Source: an uncultured Lachnospiraceae bacterium | GTDB lineage: Bacteria; Bacillota; Clostridia; Lachnospirales; Lachnospiraceae | Reading direction: 5' to 3' | Assembly: GCA_910577655.1 (NCBI GenBank) | Contig: CAJTOW010000017.1 | Span: forward strand, 1-49,617 | Length of the DNA stretch: 49,617 nt | Shown: one piece after another, positions 25,946 through 33,671 of the stretch | Position numbering within the stretch: position 1 is the first letter of the stretch | Layout of the letters: every line of letters begins with the position of its first letter | Notes under the pieces: generated by a model | What the model saw: the letters and a program-made list of their open reading frames with translations, nothing else | Told to the model about the DNA's origin: nothing | Database searches by the model: none | Program-made: the position numbers and the translations under genes

Positions 25946-26743
25946 TCAGGGCTCCTTGGGCAGTTCCCTGCTGCCATCTTTCTTAATCAGAATCCGTATG
26001 GCCTCCACAGCCGTGCGGATAGCCGCGTCCGTGTCATGGATGATGGGATTGGCCAGCCCCTTCCTGGCCCGCTCCTGGTTTGCCATCACAAGCAGTACTG
26101 CCCCGGCCCGTACCTTCAGATAGGATGCCACGATAAAGGCGGCTGCCGATTCCATCTCTGATGCCTTGCAGCCCATCTGCACCCAGGCATTCCACTTGTC
26201 CAGAAGCTCGTAGCCCACGGGCTTGGTCTCCGGTGAATGCTGTCCGTAGAAGGAATCCTTACACTGCACCACACCTATATGATAAGGCATGCCCAGGTTC
26301 CCTGCGGCTTCCGCCAGGGCGCTGGTCACCCCGAAGTCAGGCACAGCCGGAAACTCGATGGGCGCATACTCCCTGCTGGTACCCTCCGCACGGATCGCGC
26401 CGTTGGCCACCACCAGATCTCCGCTCTTCACATCCAGGGCCATGCCCCCACTGGTACCCACACGGATAAATGTATCCGCGCCGCACTGGACCAGCTCCTC
26501 CATGGCAATGGCAGCCGAAGGCCCGCCGATCCCCGTGGAGGTCACACTCACCTTTACCCCGTCCAGTGTCCCGGTGTAGGTCACATACTCCCGGTTGTCC
26601 GCAATCAGCTTTGGATCATCGAAATACCGGGCGATCAGCTTACAGCGCTTGGGATCCCCCGGAAGGATCACATATCTGCCCACTTCGCCTCTGGCTACCT
26701 GAATGTGGTACAGTCTGTCCTCATTTTCTGAATAATTGATCAT
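25946..26743 (-). CDS. udp: Uridine phosphorylase
   Basis: Phosphorolysis of uridine to uracil and ribose-1-phosphate, feeding deoB. 265 aa, nucleoside phosphorylase-I family. Visible are VILPGDPKRCKLIA, STGIGGPSAAIAMEEL, FIRVGTSGGM (phosphate site) and QMGCKASEMESAAAFI (ribose-binding Met-Glu-Ser). GGGGGACAAAAAG precedes the ATG. First gene of udp-deoC-cdd-deoB. Other pyrimidine or purine substrates are possible, but the Udp-like signatures are good. Confidence 0.9.
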   Translation of the reverse strand: MINYSENEDRLYHIQVARGEVGRYVILPGDPKRCKLIARYFDDPKLIADNREYVTYTGTLDGVKVSVTSTGIGGPSAAIAMEELVQCGADTFIRVGTSGGMALDVKSGDLVVANGAIRAEGTSREYAPIEFPAVPDFGVTSALAEAAGNLGMPYHIGVVQCKDSFYGQHSPETKPVGYELLDKWNAWVQMGCKASEMESAAAFIVASYLKVRAGAVLLVMANQERARKGLANPIIHDTDAAIRTAVEAIRILIKKDGSRELPKEP

Positions 26744-26793
26744 CTTTTTGTCCCCCTTTCCGAGAATACATAGTTGTTTGCAACAATACAGAT

Positions 26794-26820
26794 TCCCCTT
26801 GAACGGTTACAGATGTCTGC
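26794..26820. repeat. Diverged copy of the TGAACTGTTAC repeat
   Basis: CCCTTGAACGGTTACAGATG continues into TCTGCCCC, matching the right arm and 3' flank of the palindrome at 165-210 with a few changes. Intergenic, between hslO and udp. Confidence 0.45.
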
Positions 26821-26839
26821 CCCATTCCGCAATATTTCC

Positions 26840-27718
26840 TTATTTTGCTTTTGCCAGCAGCGCCTTCAGTTCCTCCACCGTAACCGGATAATGCTTATTG
26901 CAGAAATGACAGTTGACCTCAATGGTCTCCCCATCATCGATCATACTCTGCAGTTCCTGCCGTCCCACACTGACCAGGGCCTTCTCGATCCGCTCTCTGG
27001 AACAGCTGCAGGCAAACTGTACCGGCAGACGGTCCTGGATCTCTAGTCCATAATCTCCGATAACATGATCCAGAATCTGCTCCGGCGTCATCCCCTGATC
27101 CAGCAGGGAGGTCACCGGGGCCATCCCGCCCAGTGTTTTCTCCAGACCGGATATGATCTCCTCCGATGCCCCGGGCAGCAGCTGGATGATGAATCCGCCT
27201 GCCCGCCGGACCGTATTCTCCTTATTCATCAGAACCCCCAGCGCCACACTGGAGGGTGTCTGCTCCGAGGTGGCAAAGTAGTAGGTCAGATCCTCCGCGA
27301 TCTCACCGCTGACCAGGATCGTCTGCCCCACGTAAGGCTCCTTCAGTCCGGTATCCCTGATCACTGTCAGGACTCCCACACCCAGGGCACCGCCAACATC
27401 CAGCTTGCCCCTGGCATTGGGAGGAAGCATCACCTCCGGATTGAAGGCGTAGCCTTTAACATTCCCCCGTGAATCAGCCGTCACAGTCAGCCCCTGGATG
27501 GGGCCGTCCCCCTCAATCTTAATGGTCAGAAGGTCCTTCTCCCCCTTCATCATGATCCCCATCATGGCTGCACCGGTCAGCAGCCGTCCCAGGGCCGCTG
27601 TAGCCACTGGGCTGGTATTATGCGCACTCCGCGCAAATTCGGTCAGCTCCCGGGTCGTGGCGGCAAAGGCACGGATCTGCCCTTCTGCCGCCATGGCCCT
27701 GATCATATAATCAGACAT
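26840..27718 (-). CDS. hslO: Redox-regulated chaperone Hsp33
   Basis: Holdase chaperone activated by oxidative unfolding. 292 aa. The N-terminal domain begins MSDYMIRAMAAEGQIRAFAATTRELTEFAR. The C-terminal zinc switch has Cys pairs in FACSCSRERIE and NCHFCNKHY. The ATG at 27718 follows AGGGAGAAGAATT; a start 30 nt further upstream is less likely. It is 48 bp after a methyltransferase gene on the same strand. Confidence 0.95.
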   Translation of the reverse strand: MSDYMIRAMAAEGQIRAFAATTRELTEFARSAHNTSPVATAALGRLLTGAAMMGIMMKGEKDLLTIKIEGDGPIQGLTVTADSRGNVKGYAFNPEVMLPPNARGKLDVGGALGVGVLTVIRDTGLKEPYVGQTILVSGEIAEDLTYYFATSEQTPSSVALGVLMNKENTVRRAGGFIIQLLPGASEEIISGLEKTLGGMAPVTSLLDQGMTPEQILDHVIGDYGLEIQDRLPVQFACSCSRERIEKALVSVGRQELQSMIDDGETIEVNCHFCNKHYPVTVEELKALLAKAK

Positions 27719-27766
27719 AATTCTTCTCCCTTCTGTGCACGAAAGCAATGTTCAGATACGCTCTGG

Positions 27767-28522
27767 TCATCGCACCGTCTTCCCATGCTCCCGGGCAATC
27801 ACATATACCCGCTGGCTGTCTGTTCTTACCGGTTCACGTGTAAAGGCATCATAGACTGCCACAAGCTCCATCCCCGCTTCCCTGACCGCCTGCTCCACTT
27901 CCTTCAGATCAAAAGCATACTGGTAATGGGTCTCCTCATATTTCCGGTACAATCCGCCCTCCTGACGGATGAAAAGAGTCAGGTCATACTGATTGATCCG
28001 CTCCTCCTCATCGTAATAATTCTCCCAGATAAAGCTTCCTTCCTCCCGGTTTTCCGCGATGGTCTGCTCCCCCAGGAGCGTTTCATATTTGTAAAGGGTA
28101 TTCATATCAAAAAGAAAGATTCCGCCGGGATCCAGATAATTGTTGGCCAGCCCCAGGACCTGGACCAGTTCCTCATAGCCCATGAGATAATTCATGGAAT
28201 CACAGATGCTGACAATGGCCCTTACGGTACCATACAGCTCAAATTCCCGCATATCCTGCATCAGATATAGGATCTGCTCCGGGTCACTTTTCTCCCTGGC
28301 GATCTCCAGCATTTCCTCCGACAGATCAATGCCGATCATATCAAATCCCCTGTCTGCCAGACGTCTGGTCAGCTTCCCCGTGCCGCAGCCCAGATCCAGC
28401 AGAAGGCCGTCCTGTATCCCATATTCCGCCAGAAGTCCTGCCACATATTCACACCACTCCCCATAGGGAATATCATCCATAAAGAGATCGTATACTTCTG
28501 CGAAGCCTGTATATGCATCCAT
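27767..28522 (-). CDS. Class I SAM-dependent methyltransferase
   Basis: 251 aa, Rossmann-fold methyltransferase of unknown substrate. Motif I is LLLDLGCGTGKLTRRLADRGF, followed by MIGIDLSEEMLEIAREK and AIVSICDSMNYL (motif IV region). The N-terminal FAEVYDLFMDDIPYGEW is typical of the small-molecule methyltransferase group found next to hslO or ribosome-related genes in Clostridia. GGGAGG precedes the ATG. Probably cotranscribed with hslO. Confidence 0.85.
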   Translation of the reverse strand: MDAYTGFAEVYDLFMDDIPYGEWCEYVAGLLAEYGIQDGLLLDLGCGTGKLTRRLADRGFDMIGIDLSEEMLEIAREKSDPEQILYLMQDMREFELYGTVRAIVSICDSMNYLMGYEELVQVLGLANNYLDPGGIFLFDMNTLYKYETLLGEQTIAENREEGSFIWENYYDEEERINQYDLTLFIRQEGGLYRKYEETHYQYAFDLKEVEQAVREAGMELVAVYDAFTREPVRTDSQRVYVIAREHGKTVR

Positions 28523-28758
28523 GACTTGTTATCCTCCCTCAGCAGCCCGGACAGCCCGGTCTGTTACGTCCTTTCTGTGTTTCACCATAATCGACCAGGC
28601 GTAAGCCAGTTACAGACATCTGCCTGCGGAAATTCCTCCCGCCACAGGGCAAATCCCCCATACAAGCCGGAAAAGGCAGGTCCACCCCCTGGATGTCCTG
28701 CCCCATATGCCACTGCCTGCGGCCACAGTCCGGACTGCCAGACTGCCGGCCATGCCAT

Positions 28759-29268
28759 CTATGCGTTCTTACCGCAGCATTTCTTATATTTCAGACCGCT
28801 GCCACAAGGACATGGATCATTCCTGCCGATTTTCTTCGGCTTGCGGATGGTGCCGGAAGCCTTCTGCTCCTTGTACAGCGCTTTTCTCTTCTCCTCGCTC
28901 AGAAGCGACTCCCACTGGGGCAGGCCATACAGCCACTCTGCCTTGGCCTCCACCATATTATAGTAGAGCTTCTCCGGGTCGATCTCGATCTTAACCTGGG
29001 TGTCCTCCTCCATAGTTTCGATGGGATTCTGATATCCTTTCAGGCTCTCGTTGATCCCATCCAGGAAACCGGTCATGATCAGGATATCTGTCCCGTACTT
29101 CTTAGCCAGCTCCTGCACCGTACCGGTGACAACCTCCTCTGGATTGGAAAGGATCTTCTCATAGATCCCCTTCTCAATAGCAAAATAACCATTCCAAAGA
29201 TTCTTTTTCTGTTTATCATCCAGACCATCACCATAAGCGAGATTCCGCCAGTTTTCCAATAATGACAT
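28759..29268 (-). CDS. SEC-C zinc-binding domain protein
   Basis: 169 aa, mostly helical, ending in a SEC-C motif (IGRNDPCPCGSGLKYKKCCGKNA) like the zinc-binding tail of SecA. The N-terminal 130 residues show no other family I recognise. AAGGAAGG precedes the ATG. The family is uncharacterised; stand-alone SEC-C proteins are common in Firmicutes. It is separated from the downstream methyltransferase by 236 bp of sequence with no gene. Confidence 0.85.
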   Translation of the reverse strand: MSLLENWRNLAYGDGLDDKQKKNLWNGYFAIEKGIYEKILSNPEEVVTGTVQELAKKYGTDILIMTGFLDGINESLKGYQNPIETMEEDTQVKIEIDPEKLYYNMVEAKAEWLYGLPQWESLLSEEKRKALYKEQKASGTIRKPKKIGRNDPCPCGSGLKYKKCCGKNA

Positions 29269-29340
29269 AATATCTATCCTTCCTTTGTCCTATTCTTCTG
29301 CGGCAGTTTTTGATACCGCGAAACTGCAGCGCTCTTCTTC

Positions 29341-29509
29341 ACTGGTACTGCATTGCGGAAATAACGGTGAATTCAGTGCTCGATATCTGCGTCAGCTGTG
29401 CGTCTGCAAAGCGACGGCGTAGTGGACCCTACGTCTAGCTTTGCAGACGTGCAGATGGCGTGGATAGCGGGTGCTTAATTCACTGGAATTTCCGCAATGC
29501 AGTACCAGT
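29341..29509. repeat. 169-bp element with 22-bp perfect terminal inverted repeats
   Basis: 29341-29362 is the exact reverse complement of 29488-29509 (22/22). Inside, GTGAATT (29368-29374) faces AATTCAC (29477-29483), and CGTCTGCAAAGC (about 29402-29413) faces GCTTTGCAGACG (about 29439-29450), a 12-bp perfect stem. The multi-stem architecture resembles 14041-14191, but the sequence differs. No ORF of note. Confidence 0.85.
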
Positions 29510-29714
29510 CTCAGCCGCTGGCATCGTGTTTACAGTATATACTATTTCTTTGGGAATTTCAATCCTTTTAGTTTTGGAGTCTTTTTCGGAACACACGATC
29601 CGCTGTTTCTCCCACTCCTTTGGCCCCAGGACCAGGGACCTGGTTTCTGCAGACCCGCCCGTTACAGATTCCGCAGCCTTTGCAATATGCGCCAAGACAA
29701 GTCCCTGCCTGCTC

Positions 29715-29799
29715 TAGAGCGTGTCTGAAAATTCATTCCCGGCATCTCCCACAAACTGTGACGCACATCTGCCAGAAAGCAATTTTCAGACACGCTCTA
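29715..29799. mobile_element. MITE-like element, 85 bp, TA-flanked
   Basis: Ends TAGAGCGTGTCTGAAAATT (29715-29733) and its exact complement (29781-29799), giving 19-bp terminal inverted repeats that begin and end with TA, a possible target duplication. Bases 29715-29747 match the partial copy at the window start with one difference in 33. It has no coding capacity, so it is non-autonomous; the parent transposon is unknown. Confidence 0.78.
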
Positions 29800-29882
29800 A
29801 TACTTCTTTTTGTGTCATGTATTTCTTAATTAAAAATATGGAAATTTTTGCTTGAATCCTCAGACATATATGAAAATCATCA

Positions 29883-30545
29883 TCAGCACTGCAGCCCTTT
29901 CTGCATATTCAGGCGTTCAAACTGATCCAGCAGCTGATTGCTTACCCCCTGCTCAAACATTTCCAGATTATCTCTTATTTCCTCATCCTTCCAGTCCCAC
30001 CATTTTAATGCCTGAATCCGCTCAATGGTTTTCTCATCCCAACGGTATCTCAGTACCCGTGCAGGTGCCCCTGCTACAATCGCATAAGCCGGAACATCCT
30101 TTGTAACAATAGATCCTGCCGCGACTACTGCTCCATCACCAATAGTAACTCCCGGCAGGATCACTACGTTGCATCCGATCCAGACATCATTGCCAACCGT
30201 CGTTGTCACCTCCGGCATACTGCCTTCTGTATCTGTAAGCCCAAATCTTCCTCGCACAGGAAACGCATGAGTAGTTATTGTATCAAAATGGTGGTTTACA
30301 GCCCCCACGGTGGTAAACCAGCTGATCGAACAGTATTTTCCAATCACCGCACTACGTAAAACCGAATAAAAACCAGCCGAGGACCGCAGCCCCATTTTAC
30401 TGAGTTCGCAAGTAGTGTGATGTTTTAAAAAAACATAATCATCTAATTCAGATTTTGTAATCGTGCAGGAAGAATCTATAATACATGTGTTCTTAATCCT
30501 GCTTGTAGGAAATTCCTTCTGAAGAATATATTGATTTCCGTCCAT
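29883..30545 (-). CDS. CatB-like (xenobiotic acetyltransferase-type) O-acetyltransferase
   Basis: 220 aa, left-handed beta-helix acyltransferase of the hexapeptide-repeat family. Residues from about 15 to 165 are hexapeptide repeats (DSSCTITKSELDDYVFL, VGNDVWIGCNVVILPGVTIGDGAVVAAGSIVTKDV), with the catalytic-type His in GAVNHHFDTI. The C-terminal WWDW and helical tail match the CatB-like group that acetylates small hydroxyl-bearing molecules. GAGGATGTGA precedes the ATG. 22 bp after the MmgE/PrpD gene and perhaps the last gene of that operon; its link to the pathway is unclear. Confidence 0.82.
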   Translation of the reverse strand: MDGNQYILQKEFPTSRIKNTCIIDSSCTITKSELDDYVFLKHHTTCELSKMGLRSSAGFYSVLRSAVIGKYCSISWFTTVGAVNHHFDTITTHAFPVRGRFGLTDTEGSMPEVTTTVGNDVWIGCNVVILPGVTIGDGAVVAAGSIVTKDVPAYAIVAGAPARVLRYRWDEKTIERIQALKWWDWKDEEIRDNLEMFEQGVSNQLLDQFERLNMQKGLQC

Positions 30546-30567
30546 TCACATCCTCACCCTTTCATCT

Positions 30568-31896
30568 TCACTTCAAAAGATCTATAAAAGCATGACAATC
30601 ATCCAGCTTCTCCAGTTGCTCAATCCATCCCAGCGCCCGACCAGCGTTCTCTTCGCCTATGCGTTCTGAACAGGTATGCAGGAACAATTCCTTTACTTCT
30701 TCCCTTGTCAGTGGTATGAGCTCTGGATTTTCATATTCATATTCATGTCCACCAGTAGTCCACACCTTTACCCTGGAAGCCTGCGGCCCTGCAGCCGGAT
30801 AGTGCTTGTCCTCAAAGACCTGGCACTTGTGCATCAGCTCCAGTACTTGTGAATCAAAGGGCGGCGCAAAGCTGAGATTTTCATCACTTCTGTTCACAAT
30901 CACATTGGCCACCCCATAAGGAATGCTCATAACTGCATTGGTGATTGTTTCTATCTTTTCATTATTCGTCGTTCCAGGCAAGGTGTAGGCCGCCGTATTG
31001 ACATAGATTTCAATGCGCTCCACCCTTCTGGCGTTGATCTCCGGATGCTCCTTCAAGAGTCCGCAGGCAGCCTGACATGGATTCTGAACAAAGACACAGC
31101 TTCGGATCGGCTTATGCATGATCGTATGAATCATATAATCCTCATAGTCCCTTGTAAGAATGTCATATCCGTCATATATTCCAAATGCAGCAGCAATTCC
31201 TGTCCTCCCCTCAATAATCGACATACAAGCCTTTGCACCATTTTTTGCAAGTCTCATAGAGAAGATTCCGTTCCTGGCCCCGGCAGAATTCTGAAATACA
31301 TCATCCCCTGTTCCCGAAATCGCCCATTGATTCACCCCACCACAACTATGGCAGGCAAAACTGGCAGCACTTGCAGTTTGCTCTACTGTAAGACCGCTGA
31401 CCTTTGCAGCAGCAAATGCAGCACCAACCGGCCCAAAAACAGCTGTATATCTCCACGCAGGATTCAGACGCCCGTCCAAAAAAATCCCAAAACGGATCAT
31501 AGCCTCATATCCTGCAATGACAGCTTCAATAATTCTCCTGCCGGATGTGTGGTTTTCCTCCGCAAGTGCAAGAACAACTGCTACAATGATATTGCCCGGA
31601 TGACAGACAGCGATTTTACTCGTATCATTCCTAACGGCGATGCAGGCTTTTACTGTATTCACGTAAGCTGCGTCTGCTGCATCTGCCTTATATCCCATTC
31701 CAAAAATGGTGGAATTCCCCCTGTCCTTCGGGATGGATTCCAGTGCTGCGATTCCCCGTTCATCATTCATGGAGTTCATACAGCATTCCAGATCATCTAT
31801 AATACAAAGTTTCGCTTTTTCTATCACATCTTGTGGTAATTTTTCATATTTTATCGCGTCAACAATCTCCGCCAGCTTATAAATATAGTTTTCCAT
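30568..31896 (-). CDS. MmgE/PrpD family protein (2-methylcitrate dehydratase-like)
   Basis: 442 aa. The family includes 2-methylcitrate dehydratase, cis-aconitate decarboxylase and iminodisuccinate epimerase: enzymes that eliminate, decarboxylate or epimerise polycarboxylates. Recognisable parts are CIIDDLECC, AAYVNTVKACIAVRNDT followed by HPGNIIVAVVLALAEE, GYEAMIRFG, WRYTAVFGPVGAAFAAAKVSGLT and NAVMSIPYGVANVIVN. Typical MmgE/PrpD length. AAAGG precedes the ATG. It follows crotonase and lyase genes, supporting a dehydration or hydration step on an imported acid. Exact substrate unknown. Confidence 0.85.
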   Translation of the reverse strand: MENYIYKLAEIVDAIKYEKLPQDVIEKAKLCIIDDLECCMNSMNDERGIAALESIPKDRGNSTIFGMGYKADAADAAYVNTVKACIAVRNDTSKIAVCHPGNIIVAVVLALAEENHTSGRRIIEAVIAGYEAMIRFGIFLDGRLNPAWRYTAVFGPVGAAFAAAKVSGLTVEQTASAASFACHSCGGVNQWAISGTGDDVFQNSAGARNGIFSMRLAKNGAKACMSIIEGRTGIAAAFGIYDGYDILTRDYEDYMIHTIMHKPIRSCVFVQNPCQAACGLLKEHPEINARRVERIEIYVNTAAYTLPGTTNNEKIETITNAVMSIPYGVANVIVNRSDENLSFAPPFDSQVLELMHKCQVFEDKHYPAAGPQASRVKVWTTGGHEYEYENPELIPLTREEVKELFLHTCSERIGEENAGRALGWIEQLEKLDDCHAFIDLLK

Positions 31897-31919
31897 GTTA
31901 TGCCTTTCTTCAAATAGCA

Positions 31920-31958
31920 GTATACAGAAAACACGTCACCAGCGTGTCTTCTGTATAC
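31920..31958. repeat. 16-bp inverted repeat containing GTATAC, within the catabolic operon
   Basis: GTATACAGAAAACACG (31920-31935) and CGTGTCTTCTGTATAC (31943-31958) pair in 15 of 16 positions. It lies in the 70-bp gap upstream of the MmgE/PrpD gene. There is no T-run, so it is an mRNA hairpin or processing site, or a DNA site; the GTATAC ends echo the operator-like boxes near 40657 and 40886. Confidence 0.6.
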
Positions 31959-31966
31959 AAATGTGT

Positions 31967-32719
31967 TTAAATATTATATTCCTGTTTTTCGTTTTTCATT
32001 GCTGGTAATACTTTTTCCTGAAGTGTCTTGTGGGCATAAGCAAGGCGCTTTTTATCATCCGTGATTGCAGCCATTTCATAGTAACAGTCATGGGTCATCT
32101 GAATCAGTGTCTTGGGAAAATCAATCACCATATGGATGAATTTGTCCAGAACCGCATCATACTCCTCATCGGAAGCTATTGCATTCAGATGCCCCAGCCG
32201 GTACATAGTTTCAGCACTGACCGGTTCACTGGAATAGTATGCCTGAAGCGCTATTTTCTTTGGAAGACACATGGAATCAGACATAACCAGCATCGGGACA
32301 CCTCCCATCCGGACTTCCGGATATCCAAAGGTGCTCCAGGATTTGGCAACTGCCATATCGCAGTCGAACAGCCAGCTCATTCCGCCCTTCTGACAGTGAC
32401 CATTCACTGCCGCGATGGACGGAAGCCTGATCAAAGCCTTGGCAGCATAATATTTCTCCTGGGCGATCCCGTAGATCCGGCTGTCCTCTGGATCCTTTGC
32501 ATCCACCCGTCCTCCGGTATAGAAATAATCTCCTGTTCCCGTATATACAATCACTTGCGCATCCGCATCCTGGCTTATGTGCTTCAGGGCTTCCTCCATT
32601 GCGAAAAACGAATCTTTATCCATTCCATTTTTCAGATCAGGCCTGTCGATTCTTACAGTTACTACCGGACCTTTAATCGTAGCAATAACTCCGTTTTTAT
32701 CAAATGTCCAATCTGCCAT
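31967..32719 (-). CDS. Enoyl-CoA hydratase/isomerase (crotonase) family protein 1
   Basis: 250 aa, crotonase fold. Substrate-pocket signatures: YTGTGDYFYTGGRVDAKD (oxyanion region) and IAAVNGHCQKGGMSWLFDCDMAVAKSWSTFGYPEVRMGG. Aligning by eye to classical hydratase, the catalytic Glu in the AVNGxxxGGGxE stretch is replaced by Ser, while the second Glu (in YPEVRMG) remains. So it is probably a different crotonase-type reaction (isomerase, decarboxylase, hydrolase or lyase). GGGGAGG precedes the ATG. A paralogue lies at 35730. No CoA ligase or CoA transferase is present in the cluster. Confidence 0.8.
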   Translation of the reverse strand: MADWTFDKNGVIATIKGPVVTVRIDRPDLKNGMDKDSFFAMEEALKHISQDADAQVIVYTGTGDYFYTGGRVDAKDPEDSRIYGIAQEKYYAAKALIRLPSIAAVNGHCQKGGMSWLFDCDMAVAKSWSTFGYPEVRMGGVPMLVMSDSMCLPKKIALQAYYSSEPVSAETMYRLGHLNAIASDEEYDAVLDKFIHMVIDFPKTLIQMTHDCYYEMAAITDDKKRLAYAHKTLQEKVLPAMKNEKQEYNI

Positions 32720-32741
32720 ATTGCCTCCCCGTCAAACTGAT

Positions 32742-33656
32742 TCACTCCAGATTCTTTGTCACAGTCGCATCCTTCATATCCGGATCATAGCTCTGTCCCA
32801 TCTGCATCCAGGATCCTATCCCCAATGTACGGAAAAAACTCTCTGGAGTTGCATCGTATTCTGCGACAAAGCTGTCATTTTTTATCTGATATGCCTTACC
32901 TGCCACCTGATCATAGGTGGAGCACACGACACTGCAGACAGTTGGACAAGTCACCAGACGGTATCCCATCTGAACCAGATCCTCGAAAGGTACATCCGGA
33001 CTGGCTCCACCTTTACACATGTCGAACATATTCCAGCCGTCAACCTCTCTGGCAACCCGCTCGATATCAGCGACGCTTCTTGTTCCCTCTGTAAATGCAA
33101 TATCTGCACCAGCTTCCAGAGACCGTTTATTTCTCTCAATTGCCTCTTCAACACCGAATTCAAGGGCTGCATCCGTTCTTGCAATCAGAAGGCAGTCACT
33201 TCCCTTTAGCGCATCTGCCACCGCCCGGATCTTGCGGATATACTCGTCTCTTGGAACTACCTTTTTGCCGTTCAGATGGCCGCATCTTTTGGGAAATACC
33301 TGATCCTCCAGATGCAGCGCCATAGCGCCGGCCTCCGCAAAATCTACTGCTGTCCGGATCGCATTCAGCTCATTCCCATAGCCAGTATCCATATCAACGA
33401 TCATCGGCAGATTTGATACCTTTGTGATATTGCTTACCATCGTTTTGACCTCGGTCGGGGTTACCAGACCAATATCCGGAACACCTACATAGGATGAAGC
33501 AAAGTATGCACCGCTAAAACACATGGCGTCAAACCCGGTCTGTTCCACAATCTGTGCCGTAAAACAGTTATATACACATGGTGCAAACACAGGTTTTTCT
33601 GTTAACACTTCTCTCAAAGTCTTTCTTTTTGTATGAAGTCTGTCAAAATACATCAT
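32742..33656 (-). CDS. Isocitrate lyase/PEP mutase superfamily lyase 1
   Basis: 304 aa, TIM-barrel C-C lyase related to 2-methylisocitrate lyase, 2,3-dimethylmalate lyase and oxaloacetate decarboxylase. The active-site loop FPKRCGHLNGK (Cys125) matches the lyase signature K-[KR]-C-G-H; metal-binding Asp residues lie in IVDMDTGYGN (about 87-94) and HLEDQ. It would split a 2-hydroxy or 3-hydroxy di/tricarboxylate into pyruvate or glyoxylate plus an acid. AGGAGG precedes the ATG. Tandem paralogue 15 bp upstream (33672-34595); they share the start MMYFDRLHTKR and the same active-site loop. Confidence 0.88.
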   Translation of the reverse strand: MMYFDRLHTKRKTLREVLTEKPVFAPCVYNCFTAQIVEQTGFDAMCFSGAYFASSYVGVPDIGLVTPTEVKTMVSNITKVSNLPMIVDMDTGYGNELNAIRTAVDFAEAGAMALHLEDQVFPKRCGHLNGKKVVPRDEYIRKIRAVADALKGSDCLLIARTDAALEFGVEEAIERNKRSLEAGADIAFTEGTRSVADIERVAREVDGWNMFDMCKGGASPDVPFEDLVQMGYRLVTCPTVCSVVCSTYDQVAGKAYQIKNDSFVAEYDATPESFFRTLGIGSWMQMGQSYDPDMKDATVTKNLE

Positions 33657-33671
33657 AATCTGCTCCTCCTG

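Larger units (their letters stand above)
29269..29882. other. Gene-free region holding two inverted-repeat elements
   Basis: No credible gene on either strand. It holds a 169-bp nested inverted-repeat element (29341-29509) and an 85-bp MITE-like element (29715-29799). The gap separates core-type genes (SEC-C, hslO) from the catabolic cluster. Confidence 0.75.

Noticed and set aside
28523..28758. Possible gene or terminator between the SEC-C and methyltransferase genes
   Set aside because: Only a short palindrome CAGTCCGGACTG (about 28728-28739) and GC-rich sequence; no T-run and no coding signal.
29480..29695. Small minus-strand frame (71 codons) in the intergenic region
   Set aside because: Overlaps the end of the inverted-repeat element, no ribosome binding site, no motif.
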